From contig JAFXBC010000009.1 of assembly GCA_017516825.1 (NCBI GenBank), forward strand, positions 27,080 to 91,079: a stretch of DNA of 64,000 nt. The letters are read 5' to 3'. The DNA comes from Clostridia bacterium (GTDB taxonomy: Bacteria > Bacillota > Clostridia > Oscillospirales > CAG-382). Numbering within the stretch: the stretch's first letter is position 1; each line of letters starts with the position of its first letter. The translations under genes and the position numbers were made by a program. The notes under the pieces were generated by a model that was given only the letters and a program-made list of their open reading frames with translations, was not told the origin of the DNA and did no database searches. This document shows, one piece after another, positions 1-7,224 of this stretch.

Positions 1-692
1 TTTTTGGATCGGACGGGAAGAAGGTCGGTCTTCCCCGTTCTTTTAGCGATACACCAGGGGCGGAAAGGGCACTCCTTACAGAGCGGCTCCGTATTGGGGC
101 CGCAGAGGGTGGCTCCTAGCTCGATCATGGCCTGGGTGAACTCCCCGGGAGACTCCCCGGGGCAAAGGGAAAGCACGGCTTCCTCCGCCGCCTTGCGGGT
201 ACGGGGATCCATGATATCCCGTTCATCCCCCGTCACGCGGGACAAAACCCTAAGCACGTTGCCGTCCACAGCGGGGGCGGGAACGCCGAAGGCGATGGTG
301 GCAATGGCGCCTGCGGTATAGCTCCCGATACCGGGAAGCTTTTGCAGCTCTTTGGGGTCGGAGGGGAACTTGCCGCCGTATTCGGTTACGATCCTGATAG
401 CGGCTTTTTGGAGGTTCCTTGCACGGCTGTAATAACCCAGGCCCTCCCAAAGCTTGAGAAGGTGGGTCTCCTCGGCCTCCGCCAGGGCGTATACGTTGGG
501 AAATGCTTCCAGGAAGCGGTGGAAATAGGGCTTTACCGCCTCCACGCGGGTCTGTTGGAGCATGATCTCCGAGATCCACACGCGGTAGGGGGTGATATCA
601 TGCCGCCAGGGAAGGTCTCGTTTGTTGGCTTGATACCAGGTCAGAAGCTCTGTGACGGCTTCCTTGGGAGGAAGGGTGTATTGGTGGCTCAT
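1..692 (-). CDS. mutY: A/G-specific adenine glycosylase MutY (C-terminus cut by window edge)
   Basis: Base-excision repair enzyme that removes adenine mispaired with 8-oxoguanine. About 230 codons are visible. The catalytic-region motif SEIMLQQTRV, the helix-hairpin-helix LPGIGSYTAGAIA with the following VDGNV aspartate, and the four cysteines of the [4Fe-4S] cluster (CGPNTEPLCKECPFRPWC) are all present. The first cysteine spacing is seven residues rather than the six of E. coli. The reading frame runs off base 1, so the C-terminal 8-oxoG-recognition domain is missing from view. The ATG overlaps the topB TGA (ATGA), so the two are probably translationally coupled. Confidence 0.95.
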   Translation of the reverse strand, partial: MSHQYTLPPKEAVTELLTWYQANKRDLPWRHDITPYRVWISEIMLQQTRVEAVKPYFHRFLEAFPNVYALAEAEETHLLKLWEGLGYYSRARNLQKAAIRIVTEYGGKFPSDPKELQKLPGIGSYTAGAIATIAFGVPAPAVDGNVLRVLSRVTGDERDIMDPRTRKAAEEAVLSLCPGESPGEFTQAMIELGATLCGPNTEPLCKECPFRPWCIAKRTGKTDLLPVRSK

Positions 693-3007
693 TGGGTCAC
701 CTCCCCGTTCAGAAGGCGGGCGGCCTCCTCGTCGGTGAGGAGCTTGCCGTTTTGCTCAAAGGGGAGGCGGAAATCGCAACCGCTTTTCCAGGCGGAACAG
801 CCGTAGGCGGTCTTCCCTTTGACGATGGGGCTTTTGCATTTGGGGCAGAGGGGTGCGGGAGGAGGAGCCTTTTTCTTTGGCTTGCGGTCGTCGAATGCGA
901 AGACCGCCTTCTTTTCCTCGTCCAGCACCAGGCGGGCAGTGAAGGTATTTCCCGTCTTCTTGGAAACAAAGCCCTCGATGGGGTCGGTCTTGCCCTCAGT
1001 AAGGAGCTTGCGGAGATTATCGGCGGAAATGGCTCTGCCGCAAATGTAGGTCTGCACGGTGAATTTACAGCCGTCCTTGTAGCCTGCACAGCCGTAGAAG
1101 GAGCGCATTCTGCGGATCTCGTTGCCGCAAAGGGGGCAGGCGCCGAGGATATCCCCGAAGTAGCCGATGTCGTGGCTCCCCTCTCCCGCCTCCATGGCGG
1201 CGGAGATCTTTTCTTTGGCAAGGTCGACGCTGTCGCGGACGGTGATCTTCCCGCGAAAAACGCTTTTCAAGGCCTTGCCAAGCTCGGCGGTCTTGAATTT
1301 ATCCATGACCACACCCAGGTTCTCCAGAGATTCCACAAGGAATTCTCCCCCGGGGAGAATGAAATAGGTATCCTTTTTCAGCTCGATATAGCCGCTGTGG
1401 CGGGCGTTGTCGATGATGCCCGTACGGGTGGCCTCGGTGCCAAGCTCCAGACCCTCGAACATGGCGCGGTAATCCTCGGTGTCGTCCTCCTGCTCGGTAT
1501 CGTCGGCGTTTTCCGCTGCTTCCTTTGCGGCAGCTTTTTCCTCGCGGAAGGGGTTCTTCAGGTAGTTGTTCAAAGTCTCGATGGTGTAATGCTTGGGGGG
1601 CGAGGTCTCCTTTTCCACGGGCTTGAAGTCGATGACCACTTGGTCGCCCTTTTCAAGAGGGGGCAGGACCTTGTCCTTCTGGGTGCGGTCGTCGTATTTC
1701 GTCCAGCCGGGCTCCAAGATCACGTTGCCCTTGAGGGTGAAGGTTTCCAAATCTCCCACGGCAATGGTGATCTCGGTTTTGGAGATCTTACAGGGCTCTG
1801 CACAGAACACCGCGATGAAGCGGCGGAACACGGTGGAATAGACCTGGTTTTCCCGCTGGGACAAGGCGCCCTTGGCGGGGATCTTATAGGTGGGGGTCAA
1901 GGCGGAGTGGGATTCGATCTTGCTGTCGTCGAAGATGGATTTGCTGTCCTTGAATTCCACGGGGTAGCCAAGCTTCTTGCAGTTTTCCAGGATGGTTTTG
2001 ATCTTGCCCTTTTCCGCGGTGGCCAGATATTCGGAGTTGGTACGGGGATAGGTGAGGTAGCCTTCCTCGTAAAGCTTCTGGATGATGTCCAGAGAGTCCT
2101 TCATGGACATTTTGTACTTCTTACCCAGCACGTTTTGCAATTTGGAAAGGGAGTACAGCTTGCCGGGAGGGAGAGTAGATTTTTGGTTTTTGACTGCGGT
2201 GACCACAGCACCGGCTTGGTTGTATTTGGCGCAGAGGGCTTCCGCCTTGGGGGCGTCCTCCACGTCGAACTTCTTCTTGGAGTTCAGCTCCACCACTTCC
2301 CCCTTGGTCTCCTCCTTGCTGGCAAGAGACAGGTATTTCCCGGGGATAAAGTTGCGGATGGCCATGTCCCGCTCGTAGATGGCTTTCACGATGGGAACGA
2401 TGACGCGGCCTACCCGAAGAAGGGTTCCCGTGCGGAGAGTGGCGTAGCGGGTAAGGTTCACGCCGTAGAGCCAATCGATGTAGGTGCGGGCAAAGCCTTC
2501 GTCGGCTAAGTTGTCGTATTCCGATTCGTCCTTCATTTCCGCAAGAGCGGTACGGACGGTCTGGGGCGTCTGATCGGGGAGCCAGAGGCGCTTTAAGGCT
2601 TTGCCGTTGACCTTTGCATGGGTGATGCAGAGGCGGACGATGATCTCCCCCTCTCTGTCGGCGTCTCCCGCGTTGACGATGGTGTCCACGTCCTCTCTTG
2701 CACAGAGAGAGGTGATGATGCCAAACTGCTTCTGAACCCCGCTGTCCACCGTCTTTTTGTCGTCTCCCTTGCGGAGCTCAAAGCGGAAGGTCTCGGGGAA
2801 GCAAGGCAGGTTCTCCATGGTCCAGCCGGTGGCGCCTGCGGGGAGAGGTGAATACGCCTCGATGTCGCAAAGGGAGAACAGGTGGCCGAAGGCCCAGGTG
2901 ACGATGTAGCCCTCCCCTTCCAGGTAACCGTCCCGACGGCGAAGGTCGCCGATGGCGGAGGCGATGTTACGGGCAAGGCTGGGTTTTTCGGCTATGATGA
3001 GAATCAA
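689..3007 (-). CDS. topB: DNA topoisomerase III-like type IA topoisomerase
   Basis: Type IA topoisomerase that passes single strands through a transient 5'-phosphotyrosine break. The N-terminus is a Toprim domain (ILIIAEKPSLARNIA, then DADREGEII). The active-site tyrosine lies in YLTYPRTNSEYL. The C-terminus has two topoisomerase zinc fingers (CPLCGNEI...GC and CPKCKSPI...GC). About 772 residues, normal for TopB of Clostridia. I chose the TTG at 3007 because AAAGGAGG lies 8 bases upstream. A GTG at 3016 overlaps that ribosome binding site and is unlikely. It is followed at once by mutY. Confidence 0.93.
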   Translation of the reverse strand: MILIIAEKPSLARNIASAIGDLRRRDGYLEGEGYIVTWAFGHLFSLCDIEAYSPLPAGATGWTMENLPCFPETFRFELRKGDDKKTVDSGVQKQFGIITSLCAREDVDTIVNAGDADREGEIIVRLCITHAKVNGKALKRLWLPDQTPQTVRTALAEMKDESEYDNLADEGFARTYIDWLYGVNLTRYATLRTGTLLRVGRVIVPIVKAIYERDMAIRNFIPGKYLSLASKEETKGEVVELNSKKKFDVEDAPKAEALCAKYNQAGAVVTAVKNQKSTLPPGKLYSLSKLQNVLGKKYKMSMKDSLDIIQKLYEEGYLTYPRTNSEYLATAEKGKIKTILENCKKLGYPVEFKDSKSIFDDSKIESHSALTPTYKIPAKGALSQRENQVYSTVFRRFIAVFCAEPCKISKTEITIAVGDLETFTLKGNVILEPGWTKYDDRTQKDKVLPPLEKGDQVVIDFKPVEKETSPPKHYTIETLNNYLKNPFREEKAAAKEAAENADDTEQEDDTEDYRAMFEGLELGTEATRTGIIDNARHSGYIELKKDTYFILPGGEFLVESLENLGVVMDKFKTAELGKALKSVFRGKITVRDSVDLAKEKISAAMEAGEGSHDIGYFGDILGACPLCGNEIRRMRSFYGCAGYKDGCKFTVQTYICGRAISADNLRKLLTEGKTDPIEGFVSKKTGNTFTARLVLDEEKKAVFAFDDRKPKKKAPPPAPLCPKCKSPIVKGKTAYGCSAWKSGCDFRLPFEQNGKLLTDEEAARLLNGEVTQ

Positions 3008-3042
3008 GGGATCCACCTCCTTTCAGAGGGATATATAAAAGG

Positions 3043-4722
3043 TTAAGAAATCTTGATATCGAAGGTCATTTCGAAGGTTCTGTCCCAGGGATAGCGGAAG
3101 TTTGACACCTTCACGGTGGGGTGTTCTTCCTCGTTATGGGGGGACAGAGAGGTGATGATGGGGCTTTCGTTGATGCGGGAAAGCACCAAGGGCATATTGC
3201 AATCTCCGTCTTCCGACCAGATGTTTTCCACACGCTTGCCCTTGGCCTTGTAGCACACGTCCTTGATATAGGCAAAGGTCATGGACTTCAAGAAGCCTTC
3301 GTTGGCTTCATCGGTGGACTTTTCCACAGCGGAGAGGTAGGCGTATCTGGCAATTCCCTGGGACAGGGCGATGCCCATGGCGTTGCCTGCGGTGTTCCAG
3401 GAGGAGTAGCCCAAAAGCTCCGCTACGCCCATATCGTACTGATGGAACATCATGTAGGACAGGTTATAGGCTTTCCCGGAAACGTCCAGCAGGACGGTGG
3501 GGATATTCTTTTCCAAGTTGGATTCCAGCTGCTTCATCAGGCTGACACGGTCGGAGGAAGAAGAACTGCGGGTGAGGATGAGCACCTGGAGACCATCGCC
3601 GGGGTTATTTGCTTCATCGGTATTCAGGCAGATCAAATGGTTCCCGATATTCTCACCCAGAGTGCCGATGTCAAACTCGTCGGCGGCCTGGTCCTTGCCT
3701 TGGCCGTAGTAGGTCAAGGTCACCTCTATTTTGCCGTAGATCTGCGTTGCCATACGGGCGAGGCAACACATGCCCAGCTCGTCCGCGGCGGCGGAAAGAA
3801 CGCCTCTGTCGCCTATCAGATTCTTCAGGTAGTTGATCTCGTTGGTCTGGATAGTGGTTTGGGGAGAGGAATCGTCCACGCCAACGTAGATAAATTCCAA
3901 GTCGTCCCCCACGTTCCGCAAAATGTAATCGGCAATCACCAGCTTACGGGTGCGGGAAGCGTGGTATTTATCCAGGGCGGATTCGGGAAGGGGCGTGGAA
4001 ACCTTCTTGCCGTTTTGGTCAAAGCGGTAGCCCGCGATAATGTTCTCCACGGTGAGGTCTTTACCGGTGAGAGTCTTACGGGCAACCTGACCGTATTCAC
4101 GGAGCATATAGTATTCGTCAAGCTGGTATCCGCCGTAGGAGCCTGTGGAAGCAAGCCGCATCACGGTATCAAAGAGGTAGACGGTGTTGTTCTTGCACAG
4201 GTCAATGATGGTGTCGGCGATCTCGTACTCGAAGGTCAGATCGGTGTTGTCCAGCCAGCGGGAGCCTACCAAGCCCCCGGAAAGCATTTGATCCAGGGAG
4301 ATGATGAAGTAGTCGCAGGTCTTGTCCATCTCCTTCACCCAGGCAAGGAGTGCTTCTCTGTTGCCTAAGGTGGAGCCGTCGGGATTGGGGGTCATATTGT
4401 CCAATGCGGTGCGGTAAAGATGCTCCTCGGGCATGAGAAGCTTGATGCCCACAGACTGTGCAAGGTATTCCACACGGTCCTTGTTCACGGGACGGTTATC
4501 CAAGGGGATATAGGCTACCACGGGGTCGGTCACAGGCTGTTCCTCCTCTTGAGAACTCTCGCTTTCCGTAAATGCGGATGATTCTGCGGAAGGGACGTCT
4601 TCACTGAGGTTCGGTGTGCTGACAGCCGGTTCCACGGCAGTGCAGGCGAAAAGAGATCCCATGAGCAAGGAGCAGAGAAGGATGCAAAAAAGTTTTTTTA
4701 CAAGGCTTGACCGTTTGTGCAT
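3043..4722 (-). CDS. DUF4127 family lipoprotein
   Basis: Exported protein of unknown function. The N-terminus is a lipoprotein signal (basic start, hydrophobic stretch LFCILLCSLLMGSLFAC, lipobox cysteine near residue 27), followed by a Ser/Glu-rich linker to about residue 65. The domain begins with the DUF4127 hallmark VVAYIPLDNRPVN and runs to the end; total 559 residues. It lies 26 bp upstream of topB on the same strand, with its own promoter on the far side. No enzyme activity is assigned to this family that I can state. The call rests on the YIPLDxRPVN signature and the length. Confidence 0.75.
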   Translation of the reverse strand: MHKRSSLVKKLFCILLCSLLMGSLFACTAVEPAVSTPNLSEDVPSAESSAFTESESSQEEEQPVTDPVVAYIPLDNRPVNKDRVEYLAQSVGIKLLMPEEHLYRTALDNMTPNPDGSTLGNREALLAWVKEMDKTCDYFIISLDQMLSGGLVGSRWLDNTDLTFEYEIADTIIDLCKNNTVYLFDTVMRLASTGSYGGYQLDEYYMLREYGQVARKTLTGKDLTVENIIAGYRFDQNGKKVSTPLPESALDKYHASRTRKLVIADYILRNVGDDLEFIYVGVDDSSPQTTIQTNEINYLKNLIGDRGVLSAAADELGMCCLARMATQIYGKIEVTLTYYGQGKDQAADEFDIGTLGENIGNHLICLNTDEANNPGDGLQVLILTRSSSSSDRVSLMKQLESNLEKNIPTVLLDVSGKAYNLSYMMFHQYDMGVAELLGYSSWNTAGNAMGIALSQGIARYAYLSAVEKSTDEANEGFLKSMTFAYIKDVCYKAKGKRVENIWSEDGDCNMPLVLSRINESPIITSLSPHNEEEHPTVKVSNFRYPWDRTFEMTFDIKIS

Positions 4723-4755
4723 AGAAAATACCTACCTTATTTTTTCACTTTTTAC

Positions 4756-4784
4756 AGTATACCAAAAAATGCAGAAAAAAGCAA
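4756..4784 (-). promoter_or_regulatory. Sigma-A-type promoter of the DUF4127 gene
   Basis: Read on the minus strand: -35 TTGCTT (4784-4779), 17-base spacer, -10 TATACT (4761-4756), leading into the AAGGTAGG ribosome binding site of the DUF4127 gene. Confidence 0.6.
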
Positions 4785-4803
4785 TACGAAAATGCGGGTT
4801 TCG

Positions 4804-4832
4804 TTGACAGAGAAATTTTTTTACGTTATACT
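4804..4832 (+). promoter_or_regulatory. Sigma-A-type promoter of the ECF sigma gene
   Basis: -35 TTGACA (4804-4809), 17-base spacer, -10 TATACT (4827-4832). It is divergent from the DUF4127 promoter. A near-consensus housekeeping promoter suggests the sigma factor is not solely autoregulated. Confidence 0.65.
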
Positions 4833-4904
4833 GAAAAAAAGATGTCGTAAAAGCGGGGTTTAGATTGTTATATAGACAGAAACGGGAAAATGAAAGGAGA
4901 GACG

Positions 4905-5444
4905 ATGATGGGCGACCAAAGAACGAAAGACGACGCACGCTGTAACGCCGCTCTCGCCGCCCTTGCCAAAGGGGACAAGGGTGGGCTGGACGTGATCTAC
5001 CGTACGTACGGACGGATGATCCTATCGGCGGCGTATCAGATCGTAGGTACAACGGAGGATGCGGAGGACGTTCTGCAGGACGTTCTGCTTCGGATCGGCG
5101 AGAGCCCGTCCCGTTATACGCCTGACAGTAACCCCAGGGCGTGGGTAATGGCCATCACAAGAAACGTTGCGTTGAATCTGGCGAAAAAGCGCGGGAGAGA
5201 TCTGCCCTTGGATGAGGTTGCTTCCGGAGAGATTTCTCATCCCTCCCGGGAGGGTGTGGAGGAATCTGCGATCTTACAGGTCGCTTTGGCAAGTCTTTCC
5301 GAAGAGGAGCGGTTGATCGTCAACCTGAAGACTTACGCGGGGCTTTCCCACAAGGAGATCGCTTCCGTTTTCGGGATCTCCGAGGACAGCGCCCAAAAGC
5401 GGTATCAGCGCGCCATTGAGAAGCTACGCAAATATTTTTTATAG
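4905..5444 (+). CDS. ECF-type RNA polymerase sigma factor
   Basis: Small sigma-70 family factor of about 179 residues with only the sigma2 and sigma4 regions. Sigma2 includes the core-binding helix TEDAEDVLQDVLLRI. Sigma4 carries the helix-turn-helix LSHKEIASVFGISEDSAQKRYQRAIEKL (quoted in part: LSHKEIASVFGIS). Three in-frame ATGs exist (4890, 4905, 4908). The AAAGGAG at 4893-4899 lies inside the longest form, so 4905 or 4908 is the start. The next gene begins 15 bases after the stop and encodes a single-span membrane protein, the usual layout for a sigma factor and its regulator. The target regulon cannot be read from the window. Confidence 0.85.
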   Translation: MMGDQRTKDDARCNAALAALAKGDKGGLDVIYRTYGRMILSAAYQIVGTTEDAEDVLQDVLLRIGESPSRYTPDSNPRAWVMAITRNVALNLAKKRGRDLPLDEVASGEISHPSREGVEESAILQVALASLSEEERLIVNLKTYAGLSHKEIASVFGISEDSAQKRYQRAIEKLRKYFL

Positions 5445-5459
5445 GAAGGAGACGTATTG

Positions 5460-6275
5460 ATGAAGGATCAACAATTGGAAGAGCTTTTGAAAAAGCATTT
5501 TGAAAAAGAAGCAAAGCGATTTACCTTAAAAGAAGCGAAGAAAAACGTCGGATCTCCCCTTTCATGGAAAAAATGGGTATTGACGGCCGCTTGCTTTTTG
5601 GCGGTGGCGGGGATTTTAGCCGCCGCGGCATTGCCGGGCGGTCGGGACGTTCCGGTGGTATCGGAGGCGGGAACCGAAGGGTCTACATCAAGCAATTGTG
5701 AATCGACCAACTCCGAAGTCAGCCTAAAAGATCCTGTCAGTTCCGATGTCAGCGATGGGGATCCGATGGGAGAGCATGCGCAGCTTTACTATTATGATTA
5801 TGCCGAGTATCTGCACTTTTTGGATACTGCGAAATTGCCGGAGGATTTCGTTTCTTACGAAGAGATCTCCATGCTGGGAAAATTCGACGGATTCGTTTGT
5901 CTGGATGGGACCGAAGTGGAAAAAGGCAGCTCTCTGTTCTATAGCTTCAAGACGGACGACGGGTGGGAATGTAACGTTTACGTCTATCACGAGGAAAGAG
6001 AGAACCTCCTTTCCCCTCTTCTCGAGGAAGTCATGAACAAAGAAGATCTCCGCACACTCCGGGAGGAACGCAAAGGTTATTTCATGATCGACGGTATGAC
6101 ATACGGTTATACAAAGGGTAAATTGATCTCCGTCAAATGGGAAGACGAGGGAATTATATTCGTCTTGTATTCCAGCTATCTTTCGGAGTGTCCGGAAAGC
6201 CATCCCGCGTTCGGGTTGTTTTCGGCAGACACCGCAAAGGCTACGGCGGAATCTGTCTATACGCCAAAAAAATAA
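5460..6275 (+). CDS. Single-pass membrane protein next to ECF sigma factor (putative anti-sigma or regulator)
   Basis: 271-residue protein. A charged cytoplasmic N-terminus (residues 1-38, rich in Lys/Glu) precedes one transmembrane segment at about 39-59 (WVLTAACFLAVAGILAAAAL) and an extracellular Ser/Thr-rich linker and domain. I do not recognise the outer domain. The preferred start is ATG 5460 with GGAAGGAG 8 bases upstream; an adjacent TTG at 5457 is less likely. Topology and position directly behind an ECF sigma gene suggest it holds or tunes the sigma factor, but no zinc-binding anti-sigma motif is visible, so the role is inference. Confidence 0.6.
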   Translation: MKDQQLEELLKKHFEKEAKRFTLKEAKKNVGSPLSWKKWVLTAACFLAVAGILAAAALPGGRDVPVVSEAGTEGSTSSNCESTNSEVSLKDPVSSDVSDGDPMGEHAQLYYYDYAEYLHFLDTAKLPEDFVSYEEISMLGKFDGFVCLDGTEVEKGSSLFYSFKTDDGWECNVYVYHEERENLLSPLLEEVMNKEDLRTLREERKGYFMIDGMTYGYTKGKLISVKWEDEGIIFVLYSSYLSECPESHPAFGLFSADTAKATAESVYTPKK

Positions 6276-6294
6276 GAGTAGCAGACCTCTCATG

Positions 6295-6325
6295 AAAGCT
6301 CCCTTTGAAAGCGGGGAGCTTTTTG
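6295..6325 (+). terminator. Rho-independent terminator
   Basis: Stem AGCTCCC (6297-6303) pairs with GGGAGCT (6314-6320) and is followed by TTTTG. It closes the sigma factor unit just before the nrdG promoter. Confidence 0.75.
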
Positions 6326-6327
6326 TA

Positions 6328-6356
6328 TTGACTTTCAAACCGTGAGGTGATAGAAT
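6328..6356 (+). promoter_or_regulatory. Promoter of nrdG
   Basis: -35 TTGACT (6328-6333), 17-base spacer, -10 TAGAAT (6351-6356), about 25 bases upstream of the nrdG ribosome binding site. Confidence 0.55.
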
Positions 6357-6387
6357 AGAGGAAAGTTTTCTCCTTGGAGGATTGGTT

Positions 6388-7071
6388 ATGAAGATAAACG
6401 GCTTTCAAAAGCTGACGCTGTTGGATTTCCCGGGAAAAGTGGCTTGCATTCTGTTCACACCGGGGTGTAATTTCCGCTGTCCTTTTTGCCATAATGCGTC
6501 CCTGGTGACCCATATTGAGGGGGAGGACTACTCTGAGGAGGAGATCCTTTCCTATCTGAAAAAGCGGCAGGGGCTTTTGGACGGCGTGGTGGTCACGGGT
6601 GGGGAGCCTACCTTGCAGAAAGATCTTGGGGATTTTCTGAGGAAGGTGAAGGCTTTGGGGTACGCCGTGAAGCTGGATACCAACGGCACCAACCCGGAGA
6701 TGCTGAAAAGCATTGTTTCCGCAGGACTTGTGGACTACGTGGCCATGGATATCAAGAACGTCTTCGAAAAATATCCCGTTACGGCGGGGTGCGGCGGTGT
6801 AGACCTTGCAAAGATCGAAGAAAGCATCGATCTTCTGCTGACAGACGTGGTGGACTACGAGTTCCGCACCACGGTGACGGCGGAATTGCACACACCACAA
6901 GATATTGGGGGGATCGCAAGCCGCATCCATGGAGCGAAAAGATACTTCCTGCAAAACTTTAAGGATTCGGGAGACATCGTTTCCGGGGGGAATACTGCCG
7001 TTACGCCTCAAATCATGGAGGAAATGGTAAAGGCGGCACAAGATATTGTGTGCCGGGTTATGGCTCGATAA
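6388..7071 (+). CDS. nrdG: Anaerobic ribonucleoside-triphosphate reductase activating protein (radical SAM)
   Basis: Radical SAM activase that installs the glycyl radical on the neighbouring NrdD. The iron-sulfur motif is CNFRCPFC (Cx3Cx2C) near residue 28, followed by the SAM-binding GGEPTL motif near residue 73. The 227-residue length and the opening INGFQKLTLLDFPGKVACI are typical of the clostridial NrdG2 form. ATG 6388 is preferred, with TTGGAGG 7 bases upstream. It precedes nrdD by 153 bases that contain a strong separate promoter, so the two can be transcribed independently. Confidence 0.9.
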   Translation: MKINGFQKLTLLDFPGKVACILFTPGCNFRCPFCHNASLVTHIEGEDYSEEEILSYLKKRQGLLDGVVVTGGEPTLQKDLGDFLRKVKALGYAVKLDTNGTNPEMLKSIVSAGLVDYVAMDIKNVFEKYPVTAGCGGVDLAKIEESIDLLLTDVVDYEFRTTVTAELHTPQDIGGIASRIHGAKRYFLQNFKDSGDIVSGGNTAVTPQIMEEMVKAAQDIVCRVMAR

Positions 7072-7105
7072 GTGAAAATAATTCCTAAAAATTGTGATTT
7101 TGCTA

Positions 7106-7134
7106 TTGACAAGACGCAATATATAGTGTATAAT
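7106..7134 (+). promoter_or_regulatory. nrdD promoter with embedded NrdR-like box
   Basis: Consensus promoter: TTGACA (7106-7111), 17-base spacer, TATAAT (7129-7134). Its spacer contains ACGCAATATATAGTGT (7114-7129), matching the NrdR box consensus ACACWATATATWGTGT at 15 of 16 positions. Weaker look-alikes lie at 7082-7097 (10/16), 7147-7162 (12/16) and 7203-7218 (12/16). The pair 7082/7114 has a 16-base gap, the classic spacing of paired NrdR boxes. Binding here would block RNA polymerase, fitting repression of reductase genes by NrdR. Confidence 0.75.
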
Positions 7135-7224
7135 GTGAATCCGACGGCACAAAATGCTGTGTGAATGCACTACATCTTGTACCACATTACAGAATTACAA
7201 AATCACAATATATAGGAGATGCTT

